DNA of 13,287 nucleotides, taken from NCBI GenBank assembly GCA_036496265.1, contig DASXLL010000054.1, positions 1 to 13,287 on the forward strand, read 5' to 3'. Below, piece after piece: positions 7,219-13,287 of this stretch. The first letter of the stretch is position 1, and each line of letters starts with the position of its first letter. Under the pieces are notes generated by a model. That model did not search any database. It was not told the origin of the DNA and saw nothing but the letters and a program-made list of their open reading frames with translations. The DNA is from CAYLLN01 sp036496265. Its GTDB lineage: Bacteria; Planctomycetota; Planctomycetia; Pirellulales; Pirellulaceae. The position numbers and the translations under genes are program-made.

Positions 7219-7247
7219 TTCAAATGTAAGGGCACCGCGTGGATAAT
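7219..7247 (+). promoter_or_regulatory. Candidate sigma-70-type promoter for the arylsulfatase-like gene
   Basis: TTCAAA (7219-7224) and GATAAT (7242-7247) are 17 bases apart and match the consensus at 4/6 and 5/6 positions. Transcription would begin near 7254, giving a leader of about 85 bases. The -35 box directly abuts that of the minus-strand candidate. Confidence 0.3.
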
Positions 7248-7337
7248 TTGCTCCTTGGGGCGCAGAAATCTGGCCCCTCGCGCATCTATATTGACTCGGC
7301 CGTATTGCCGCGGTTCGTTCCCCTCTCCAGGTGCCCC

Positions 7338-8702
7338 ATGCGAAGACTGTTTTCCAGGTTTAGCTTCCTATTGGCGATTGCCGCCTGTTTATTTTTGACA
7401 CAGGCGGCTCACGCCAAGCCCAACATTCTTGTCATTGTCGGCGATGACATGGGCTATGGCGACGTCGGCGTTCATGGCTGCAAGGATATTCCGACGCCGA
7501 ATATCGATTTGATCGCGAAGAACGGAGTGCGCTGCACGAACGGCTATGTTTCTGGGCCGTATTGCAGTCCGACGCGGGCAGGGCTAATGACCGGCCGCTA
7601 TCAGCAGCGGTTTGGGCATGAGTTTAATCCGGGGCCCATGCCTGATCCGGGTTTTGGTTTGCCGCTGACGGAGACGACGCTCGCCCAGCGCCTGAAGGAC
7701 GCGGGCTATACGACGGGCATGGTCGGCAAATGGCATTTGGGCGAGGAACGACCGTTTCAGCCTATGAGCCGAGGGTTTCAGTCGTTTTTTGGTTTTCTGG
7801 GTGGGGCGCATTCATATTTTCCGGGAAACACGGCGATTGCAGGCGGCTCTCAGGCGGACATTCTCCGTGGCTATGACAAGGTCGATGAAAAAGAATATCT
7901 GACGGATGCGTTTGCTCGCGAGGCGACGGCGTTTATTGACCGGAATGCGAAGCAGAATTGGTTTCTGTATTTGACGTTCAATGCAGTACACACGCCGATG
8001 CACGCGACGGATAAGTATTTGGATCGCTTCAAAAACGTGTCGGACGATGGTCGCCGCAGGTATTGCGCGATGATGTCGGCAATGGATGATGCGATTGGGG
8101 CGGTGCTGAAGAAGCTGGATGAGAATCGGTTGACGGAGAATACGTTGGTCTTTTTTGTCAGCGATAACGGCGGGCCGCCGGCGAATTCATCGAGCAATGG
8201 GCCGCTACGGGGGCATAAGGCTCAGACTTGGGAAGGGGGCGTGCGCGTGCCGTATATCGTGCAGTGGAAGGGGACGCTGCCGGAGGGGAAGACGTATGAT
8301 CAGCCGGTGATTCAGCTTGATTTTGCGCCGACGTGCCTGGCGGCCGCGGGCGCGGAGGTTAAGAATCCGAATTTTGATGGGGTGAACTTGCTGCCGTATT
8401 TGCAGAACAAGGTTGCCGCGGCGCCGCATGAGACTTTGTATTGGCGGTTTGGCGAGCAGCGGGCGATTCGGCACGGGAATTACAAACTAGTCAAAGCGGT
8501 TGGCAATGATAAGCCGGAGTTGTATGACCTGGCGGCGGATATTGGGGAGAGCAAAGACCTTTCGGCCTCGAAGCCGGAGGTTTTTAAGGATTTGACGGCG
8601 CGATATGACGCTTGGAATAAGACATTGGTCGAGCCGCGATGGGTGTCGTCAAAGGCTGATAATACGGCGAAAAAGGGGAAGAAGGCGAAGGCGGCGAAGT
8701 GA
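7338..8702 (+). CDS. Secreted sulfatase, arylsulfatase A-like (S1 family)
   Basis: I chose the ATG at 7338 because a clean Sec signal peptide follows (MRRLFSRFSFLLAIAACLFL, cleavage after AHA at 24-26); a GTG at 7239 is in frame but would bury the signal behind 33 residues. The 454-residue protein has Asp36-Asp37 (VGDDMGYGDVG), the signature CSPTRAGLMTGR with formylglycine Cys76 and Arg80, Lys131 and His133 (GKWHLG), His218 (VHTP), Asp276-Asn277 (SDNGG) and Lys294 (RGHK). DNGG instead of DHG, and the GYGDVG start, place it with arylsulfatase A or N-acetylgalactosamine-6-sulfatase-like enzymes rather than with its two neighbours. It would remove sulfate esters from a polysaccharide outside the cytoplasm. 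The tail (ADNTAKKGKKAKAAK) is Lys/Ala-rich. It is divergent from the DUF1592 operon. Confidence 0.93.
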   Translation: MRRLFSRFSFLLAIAACLFLTQAAHAKPNILVIVGDDMGYGDVGVHGCKDIPTPNIDLIAKNGVRCTNGYVSGPYCSPTRAGLMTGRYQQRFGHEFNPGPMPDPGFGLPLTETTLAQRLKDAGYTTGMVGKWHLGEERPFQPMSRGFQSFFGFLGGAHSYFPGNTAIAGGSQADILRGYDKVDEKEYLTDAFAREATAFIDRNAKQNWFLYLTFNAVHTPMHATDKYLDRFKNVSDDGRRRYCAMMSAMDDAIGAVLKKLDENRLTENTLVFFVSDNGGPPANSSSNGPLRGHKAQTWEGGVRVPYIVQWKGTLPEGKTYDQPVIQLDFAPTCLAAAGAEVKNPNFDGVNLLPYLQNKVAAAPHETLYWRFGEQRAIRHGNYKLVKAVGNDKPELYDLAADIGESKDLSASKPEVFKDLTARYDAWNKTLVEPRWVSSKADNTAKKGKKAKAAK

Positions 8703-8730
8703 GCGGGTGCATGCAAGAAGAGATTTTGGC

Positions 8731-8756
8731 CGCGGATAAACGCGGATGACACGGAT
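8731..8756. repeat. Degenerate direct repeat, three copies of CGCGGAT
   Basis: CGCGGAT (8731-8737), CGCGGAT (8741-8747) and CACGGAT (8750-8756) recur with a period of about 10 bases, followed by a T-run (8756-8761). The stretch lies 28 bases after the arylsulfatase-like stop. I recall very similar strings in intergenic DNA of several phyla. No hairpin is visible, so termination here is doubtful. Confidence 0.5.
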
Positions 8757-8787
8757 TTTTTGGATCAATCGTCGCCGGTTTCTGGGA

Positions 8788-8825
8788 ACTAGTGACTAGT
8801 TGAGTACTGAGCTCTGAGTACTGAG
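8788..8825. repeat. Cluster of short palindromic direct repeats
   Basis: ACTAGT occurs twice in ACTAGTGACTAGT (8788-8800), immediately followed by two exact copies of GAGTACTGAG (8802-8811, 8816-8825) separated by CTCT. Each unit is nearly self-complementary at its core (ACTAGT, AGTACT). It lies in the 193-base gap upstream of the third sulfatase, 70 bases before its start, so it could be an operator or simply an intergenic repeat word. No convincing promoter is visible in the remaining gap. Confidence 0.5.
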
Positions 8826-8895
8826 AATGAAGTCGTGAAGGATGTTGTTGTTTTGCTCAAGTGATTTTTTCTTCTGCCAATACAGATTGCTAAAC

Positions 8896-10365
8896 ATGCT
8901 TCGTTTTCCAATGGTCGTTTTGTTTGTCTTGGCTTTTGCTGGTAGCTCATTTGCCCAGTCCCCGCAAAAGCTCAATGTTCTGTACATCGTCTCTGACGAT
9001 TTGAATAACTCGCTATCGTGTTACGGGCATTCGACGGTGAAGTCGCCGCGGATTGATGAGTTGGCGAGTAAGGGGACGCGGTTTGATCGGGCGTATTGTC
9101 AGTATCCGCTGTGCAATCCAAGCCGGTCGTCGTTTTTGACGGGGCTGCGGCCGGATCAGACGACGGTGCTGGAAAATGGGAAGAAATTCCGCGACGTCAT
9201 TCCGGACATCGTGACGCTGCCGCAGATGTTTCAGAAGGCGGGTTATTATGTGGCTCGCGTGGGCAAGCTGTATCACTACGGCGTGCCGGGGGACATTGGC
9301 ACGGATGGGCTGGATGATCCGCCGTCGTGGATGGCGAAGTTTAATCCGCGGGGACGCGATAAGGACGATGAGCCGAAGATTGTGGCATCGACGCCGGGGG
9401 GGCCGCTGGGCAGCACGCCGAGTTGGTTGGCGGCTGATGGGACCGATGCCGAGCAGACCGATGGCATTGGCGCGGAAATGACGATCAAGCTGCTTGAGCA
9501 GAACAAAGACAAGCCGTTTTTCATTGCTTGCGGGTTCTATCGTCCGCACACGCCGTATGTCGCGCCGAAGAAGTATTTTGAGATGTATCCGCTGGAGAAG
9601 ATGCCGGTGGCTTACACGCCGCCGGGCGATCTGGATGATATTCCGACTCCGGCGCTGACCAGCCGGCGGACGGATATGGACGACAACATTCAGCGGCTGG
9701 CGCTGCAATCGTATTTTGCGTCGGTCAGCTTCATGGACCAGCAGGTCGGCAAGGTACTTGATGCCCTCGACCGCCTCAAGCTCCGCGATAAGACGGTTGT
9801 GGTGTTCCATAGCGATCACGGTTACCACCTGGGTGAGCATGGGTGCTTGTGGCAGAAGCAGAGCGTGTTCGAAGAATCGGCCCGCGTGCCGCTTGTTATT
9901 TCAGCACCGGGTCAGAAGACTGTCGGCAAAGGCGCTGCATCTCCCGCTGAATTGATTGATATTTACCCAACGCTGGCGGAACTGTGCGGGCTGACGCCGC
10001 CGGCGAATTTGCCGGGTAAGAGTTTGGTGCCGCAGATGAATGACGCCGGCGCGGCGGGGAAGGGTTTTGCGCTGACGCAAGTGCGCCGCGGCGGCGGAGG
10101 CGGGGGAAAAGCGAAGGCAAAAGCGAACGATCCGAATGCCACGGCGAAGCAAAAGGCGAAAGCGGGGCCGAGCTTCGCCGGCTACAGCTTGCGTAATGAC
10201 CGCTACCGCTATACCGAGTGGGACGGAGGCAAGCAGGGCGTCGAACTGTACGATCACGAAAACGATCCGCATGAGTTTACGAATCTGGCTAAGGATCCCA
10301 AGCATGCCGAGATGGTGAAGCAGCTTAGCGCGAAGTTGCAGTCGCTCGTGGCGGCTCAAAAGTGA
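8896..10365 (+). CDS. Secreted sulfatase, iduronate-2-sulfatase-like, with Gly/Lys/Ala-rich insert
   Basis: I chose the ATG at 8896, which opens a Sec signal peptide (MLRFPMVVLFVLAFAGSSFA, cleavage near residue 20); an in-frame ATG at 8842 adds 18 residues that do not look like an export signal. There is no clear Shine-Dalgarno sequence. In the 489-residue form, Asp34-Asp35 (SDDLNNSLSCYG), the signature CNPSRSSFLTGL with formylglycine Cys73 and Arg77, Lys124 (VGK), His218 (YRPH), Asp307-His308 (SDHGYHLGEHG) and Lys321 form the active site. It is a paralogue of the minus-strand sulfatase ending at 1935: DDLN, PLCNPSR, FYRPH and APKKYF are shared. The signature ends in TGL rather than the usual TGR. 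Residues 397-426 form an insert rich in Gly, Lys and Ala before the C-terminal subdomain (LYDHENDPHEFTNL). Confidence 0.93.
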   Translation: MLRFPMVVLFVLAFAGSSFAQSPQKLNVLYIVSDDLNNSLSCYGHSTVKSPRIDELASKGTRFDRAYCQYPLCNPSRSSFLTGLRPDQTTVLENGKKFRDVIPDIVTLPQMFQKAGYYVARVGKLYHYGVPGDIGTDGLDDPPSWMAKFNPRGRDKDDEPKIVASTPGGPLGSTPSWLAADGTDAEQTDGIGAEMTIKLLEQNKDKPFFIACGFYRPHTPYVAPKKYFEMYPLEKMPVAYTPPGDLDDIPTPALTSRRTDMDDNIQRLALQSYFASVSFMDQQVGKVLDALDRLKLRDKTVVVFHSDHGYHLGEHGCLWQKQSVFEESARVPLVISAPGQKTVGKGAASPAELIDIYPTLAELCGLTPPANLPGKSLVPQMNDAGAAGKGFALTQVRRGGGGGGKAKAKANDPNATAKQKAKAGPSFAGYSLRNDRYRYTEWDGGKQGVELYDHENDPHEFTNLAKDPKHAEMVKQLSAKLQSLVAAQK

Positions 10366-10377
10366 GCAGTGCGGCGC

Positions 10378-10614
10378 TCATCGAGTCGGTTTCGCTTCCG
10401 GCGGCGCTTTACTAGAGCCTGCCGCGGTTGCCGGCTTGCCCGGCATGAAGCGGTTGCAGCCGCTATTGCCCGAGACGCGAAGGAGGAATGGCTGCAGCTT
10501 TTCGTCAATGCACAGCCCCATCGTGTTGTTCTTCGGGCTGGCTTTCGGCTCGATTTGCCACCATTTGCAGTCCTTACACAGTCCCCAGGAACTCTTCTTT
10601 GATTTCTTGGTCAT
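10378..10614 (-). CDS. Small four-cysteine protein, conserved-looking hypothetical
   Basis: This 78-residue, soluble protein has no signal peptide. It begins with a lysine-rich stretch (MTKKSKKSSWG), then CKDCKWWQIEP (Cys13, Cys16), MGLCIDEKLQPFLL (Cys35) and SGCNRF (Cys53), ending in an Ala/Pro/Lys tail. The CX2C-X18-C-X17-C spacing would suit a single zinc or iron-sulfur site. I believe similar short proteins occur in planctomycetes, but I cannot name a family. It converges on the sulfatase, with a 12-base gap. The start has only a weak purine stretch (GAG, 6 bases upstream). The overlapping plus-strand frame (10436-10630) lacks comparable motif structure. A cytoplasmic regulator or metal-binding accessory is possible; no function is claimed. 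Confidence 0.6.
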   Translation of the reverse strand: MTKKSKKSSWGLCKDCKWWQIEPKASPKNNTMGLCIDEKLQPFLLRVSGNSGCNRFMPGKPATAAGSSKAPPEAKPTR

Positions 10615-10740
10615 GATCGTCTCGCATTGATTTGCAGCTCTGAAATGTTGCGACTACGTTCCAGCGACGGAGAGGAGCAAGGCGTGTGCCGAGTCAGGGA
10701 CGGGCGATCAACACGAGTGGCGAGAAGGCCAGTTCTTGGT

Positions 10741-10768
10741 TTGCAATCGGTCTAAACTTGCTTAGAAT
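10741..10768 (+). promoter_or_regulatory. Candidate sigma-70-type promoter for the TPR gene
   Basis: TTGCAA (10741-10746) and TAGAAT (10763-10768) are 16 bases apart and match the consensus at 4/6 and 5/6 positions. Transcription would start near 10775, about 30 bases before the ATG at 10805, which fits the Shine-Dalgarno placement. The rest of the 190-base gap (10615-10740) shows no repeat or RNA that I recognise. Confidence 0.4.
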
Positions 10769-10791
10769 TCCAGTTTGAAATCAATCGGCAC

Positions 10792-10796
10792 GGAGG
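10792..10796 (+). promoter_or_regulatory. Shine-Dalgarno for the TPR gene
   Basis: GGAGG lies 8 bases before the ATG at 10805. This favours that codon over an in-frame TTG at 10775, which has no ribosome binding site and would overlap the predicted transcription start. Confidence 0.6.
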
Positions 10797-10804
10797 CTGG
10801 CGGC

Positions 10805-12838
10805 ATGTCAAGGCACAGCAAAGCGACAAAAAAACAACTCCAGGACAGGCTTCTCAAAAGGCGGCAGACGCGAGAGCGGCAGGGCAATGCGTGGTTTGAC
10901 GTTGTCCGCGAAGCTGACCGACTGATTGGCCGCGATGAGGGGCGCGAAGCGATAGCAATACTGACAAAATTCGACGAGGCTCATCCTGGCCGGCCGGAAG
11001 TGCTGCGACTGCTGCTTGATCTCTATCATGAGACGCACGATTATGGTCCCTACTGCCGGGTATGCCAGCGTTTGCTGGCGAAAGAGTCAGGCAATCGACC
11101 GCTGCATTTGATGCTGGCCAGCGGCTATCTGGCTGCTGAACGTCCGGTGCTGGCTCTGCAGACCTTCCGCCGCTACATCGAGCGATGGCCCGACGATCCG
11201 CTGATCGAAGGGGCCCGGGAGACGATCGTGCTGCTGGAGCCAGCCGTCGAAGATATTTTGCGGACAGCCCCATTTCCGGCCGACCAGAAGCTGGAGTTGG
11301 GGGCGATGCACGAAGAGATGCTGGCAGGTATTGAATGGGGAGACTATGCACGCGTGATCCAGCTTGGCGAAACGTTACTTCAGCGGAGTCCCGGTTTCGT
11401 CTCGGCGATGAATAACATGAGCCAGGCCTATTCGCAGCTTGGCCGGGCAGCCGATGCGGTTGCCATGACGCAGCGTGTGTTGGATCAAGAGCCCGAGAAT
11501 TTTCATGCGCTGGGCAACTTATCGCGGCTGTTGCTGTTGGGCGGCCGGGGGGACGAGGCTGAAGAACCCTTGCGCCGGTTGCGCCCCATTCAAAGCGACA
11601 GCTGCGAGCTGTGGAGCAAGAAGGCGGAGGTGTTCAGCTTTTTTGGCGATGACCAGGCGATCCTCGATGTATTTGAGCAGGCGAAAGAGGCGGGCTATAC
11701 GACCGGCAAAAGCCCCGATGTGGCTTTGCTCTTTCACCTGGCCGCGGTTGCGTCGGCGCGGCGAGGCGACTGGCGTCGAGCGCGGCAACTTTGGCGCGAG
11801 GCATTGAATCGGCGGCCCGGTTTTGACCTCGCCGAAGACAATCTGGCGGATTCCCAGAGACCAGACGGCCAGCGCCAGGGGCCGTGGGCCTATGGCATCG
11901 AATATTGGATTCGTCGCGAGACAATTGATGAACTCTTGAAAGCGTTTGATGACTCCAAGACGCGCCACGACGATGATGATGATGATGAAGCGAGCACGCT
12001 CGTAGCGCGTCGCTTCTTCGAGCAGCGCCCGGAGATTTCCAAACTTGTTCCTCTGCTGCTCGACCGCGGCGATGAGCCGGGCCGGCAGTTCGCAACGCGG
12101 CTGGCATGGTTGCTCGAGACATCGGCCATGCACGGGGCACTTCGAGATTTTTGCCTGTCGCCGCGCGGCCCGGACGATCTCCGCATCGAGACGGCCAATC
12201 GGCTTTCGCAAAAAGGCCTGCTTCCATCCGGCCGCGTTCGCCTATGGATCGAAGGCGAATGGCGTGAGTTGGAGTTGATGGGCTTTGAGATCACCGAAGA
12301 ACCGATAGGATCACCGCATCCCCCTCAGGTCGAAGAGTGGGCATTTCAGGGCATGGAGGCGGTCAAGCGCGGCGACGGCAAAGCGGCAGAAACGCTGTTT
12401 CAGAAGTGCTTGGAAATCGAACCGGATCGACCGGAATTGCTCAACAATCTCGCCGCGGCATATCATGAGCAAGGTCGAACGAACGAGTCTGACGCGCTCG
12501 TTCGCCAAATTCACGAGCGCTGGCCCGACTATTTTTTTGGGCGAACGAACATGGCCGCGATCGCGGCCCACGCTGGCCGATACGACGAGGCGGAAGCCCT
12601 CTTGGATCCGCTCCGCCAACGCAAGCGTCTGCACATCACCGAATTCTCCGCCTTGTGCCTCGCCTACATTCAGCTCTTTATCGCCCGCCGCAATTTCGAG
12701 GCGGCCCGCAGTTGGCTGGGAATGCTCAAGCAAGTCGTGCCCGACCATCCTGCCATCCCGAAGTTCGAACAATCGTTGACGCTGGGCGGCGCGATCGGTC
12801 GCTTGGCCGGGTTGTTCCGCCGCCCGCGGGGGAAGTAG
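10805..12838 (+). CDS. Large TPR-repeat protein, cytoplasmic
   Basis: This 677-residue protein has a very basic N-terminus (MSRHSKATKKQLQDRLLKRR) and no signal peptide. TPR-like helical pairs occupy about 33-130, 165-260 (GDYARVIQLGETLLQRSPGF, AMNNMSQAYSQLGRAADAVA) and 305-345. A middle region (about 370-470) has LVARRFFEQRPEISKLVPLL and resembles helical HEAT-type packing, and about 478-500 is a short beta segment. A second TPR block fills 510-655 (KRGDGKAAETLFQKCLEIEP, ELLNNLAAAYHEQGR, AGRYDEAEALLDPL). An acidic run of six Asp (389-394) divides the halves. TPR blocks bind proteins or peptides, so this is probably a scaffold or co-chaperone. No enzymatic motif is visible and nothing links it to the sulfatases. 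Codon use is more even at third positions than in the genes to the left. Confidence 0.85.
   Translation: MSRHSKATKKQLQDRLLKRRQTRERQGNAWFDVVREADRLIGRDEGREAIAILTKFDEAHPGRPEVLRLLLDLYHETHDYGPYCRVCQRLLAKESGNRPLHLMLASGYLAAERPVLALQTFRRYIERWPDDPLIEGARETIVLLEPAVEDILRTAPFPADQKLELGAMHEEMLAGIEWGDYARVIQLGETLLQRSPGFVSAMNNMSQAYSQLGRAADAVAMTQRVLDQEPENFHALGNLSRLLLLGGRGDEAEEPLRRLRPIQSDSCELWSKKAEVFSFFGDDQAILDVFEQAKEAGYTTGKSPDVALLFHLAAVASARRGDWRRARQLWREALNRRPGFDLAEDNLADSQRPDGQRQGPWAYGIEYWIRRETIDELLKAFDDSKTRHDDDDDDEASTLVARRFFEQRPEISKLVPLLLDRGDEPGRQFATRLAWLLETSAMHGALRDFCLSPRGPDDLRIETANRLSQKGLLPSGRVRLWIEGEWRELELMGFEITEEPIGSPHPPQVEEWAFQGMEAVKRGDGKAAETLFQKCLEIEPDRPELLNNLAAAYHEQGRTNESDALVRQIHERWPDYFFGRTNMAAIAAHAGRYDEAEALLDPLRQRKRLHITEFSALCLAYIQLFIARRNFEAARSWLGMLKQVVPDHPAIPKFEQSLTLGGAIGRLAGLFRRPRGK
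11969..11988 (+). repeat. In-frame GAT microsatellite encoding poly-Asp
   Basis: One GAC followed by five GAT codons encodes Asp389-394 of the TPR protein, with His388 before and Glu395 after. The near-identical codons suggest slippage; length changes by whole triplets would keep the frame. Confidence 0.7.
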
Positions 12839-12899
12839 CTCGGCGACGAGCGCGTTTTGAATCCAGTATTGGATGCGCCGGCACGCCATTGGCCGCCAA

Positions 12900-13287
12900 T
12901 CATCCAGCTTGATTGAAGGTCGCCTCGTTGAGGACCAACCCTGCCACGCGGGTGTACCAATTTTTGCCTTCTTGCACCCAGCGTTCGCGGAACATGTGAA
13001 ATTCGTGCCGGTCATCTTGCCAGACGGTATAGACATAGGCGAAGGGTCGCGAATCGGATGTGGGCCGCGAGCCCGTCAAGTGCAGGCTGATCCGGACATG
13101 CCAAGGACGAATCGTTCCATAACGGCTGCGGAAGTTCCGAAGTGAGTGAGTGTATGCTTCTGCGTTCACCTTTCCAGAACTTGCCAGGGACGGATCGATG
13201 AGCGCGTAGCAATCGGACCAGCGCTCGTCATTGAAGCGACTGTACCAGCTCATCACGCGCCGCCGCAGGGCACCCTTGGCAAGGGCT
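12900..13287 (-). CDS. Hypothetical protein, possibly NTF2-like, 5'-truncated by window edge
   Basis: The frame is open to the right edge of the window; the residues before the first start codons (GTG at 13256, ATG at 13253) read ALAKGALRRR, so the gene probably begins outside. The visible 118 residues include MSWYSRFNDERWSDCYALID, a helical start followed by strands (WHVRISLHL, FAYVYTVWQDD, HEFHMFRERWVQEGKNWYTRVAGLV). An N-terminal helix followed by a curved sheet, ending in RWV.EGKNWY, resembles NTF2-like or SnoaL-like proteins, but this is an impression only. It converges on the TPR gene across 61 bases. That gap holds a weak hairpin (CAATCA 12897-12902, TGATTG 12910-12915) overlapping this gene's stop, and nothing else that I recognise. 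Confidence 0.6.
   Translation of the reverse strand, partial: ALAKGALRRRVMSWYSRFNDERWSDCYALIDPSLASSGKVNAEAYTHSLRNFRSRYGTIRPWHVRISLHLTGSRPTSDSRPFAYVYTVWQDDRHEFHMFRERWVQEGKNWYTRVAGLVLNEATFNQAG

Noticed and set aside
6212..7246. Plus-strand frame of 344 residues antisense to the DUF1592 gene
   Set aside because: It is an antisense shadow of a well-supported gene, with no recognisable motif; its end runs through the divergent promoter gap.
7239..7337. GTG start at 7239 for the arylsulfatase-like gene
   Set aside because: It would place 33 residues without export character before a standard signal peptide, and it would begin inside the candidate promoter.
8731..8825. Possible CRISPR-like array in the gap before the third sulfatase
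   Set aside because: The repeats are 7-10 bases with spacers of only 2-4 bases. CRISPR repeats and spacers are several times longer, and no cas gene is near.
10436..10630. Plus-strand frame of 64 residues overlapping the small four-cysteine gene
   Set aside because: The opposite strand has the spaced cysteines, a lysine-rich start and a soluble profile. This frame begins without a ribosome binding site and shows no motif.
12311..13036. Minus-strand frame of 241 residues across the TPR 3' end and the following gap
   Set aside because: Most of it is antisense to TPR repeats and the rest overlaps the convergent gene in another frame. No coherent protein features are visible.

Overview
The window looks like a piece of a planctomycete chromosome, most likely from the Pirellulales or a relative. 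Three secreted cysteine-type sulfatases lie here together with a DUF1592/DUF1588-type cytochrome-like protein and a DUF1552 (HXXSHH) protein, a combination I associate with that phylum. Signal peptides (Sec and Tat) are common in the set, Shine-Dalgarno sequences are sparse, and the short gaps are rich in palindromes and short-period repeats. The assignment rests on family recognition from memory, not on a search. I saw no rRNA, tRNA, CRISPR array, insertion sequence or phage gene.

Layout, left to right. (1) The 3' part of a polysaccharide pyruvyl transferase family gene (+), cut by the window edge, then a 169-base gap with short-period purine-rich repeats. (2) A RidA-family gene of the YoaB type (+). 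(3) A 136-base gap between convergent genes that is almost entirely inverted repeats. (4) A tight minus-strand operon, read right to left: DUF1592-family protein, DUF1552 protein, iduronate-2-sulfatase-like sulfatase, separated by only 8 and 9 bases. (5) A divergent control region at about 7160-7337. (6) Two plus-strand sulfatases, one arylsulfatase A-like and one iduronate-2-sulfatase-like, separated by a 193-base gap of short direct repeats. (7) A small four-cysteine protein gene (-) ending 12 bases from the second of these sulfatases. (8) A 190-base divergent gap with a plausible promoter, then a 677-residue TPR protein gene (+). (9) At the right edge, the 3' part of a gene of unknown function (-), possibly NTF2-like.

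How they may work together (inference): the three sulfatases would desulfate an imported or external sulfated polysaccharide, and a formylglycine-generating enzyme encoded elsewhere would have to mature them. The DUF1592 protein has two CxxCH haem-type motifs and is co-transcribed with the DUF1552 protein and one sulfatase, so the operon may join a poorly understood exported cytochrome-like system to polysaccharide desulfation. Nothing in the window is clearly a new defence or mobile system. The features most worth a second look are this operon, the Lys/Ala-rich tails and insert shared by the three sulfatases, the small Cys4 protein, the palindrome cluster and the symmetric divergent promoter region.
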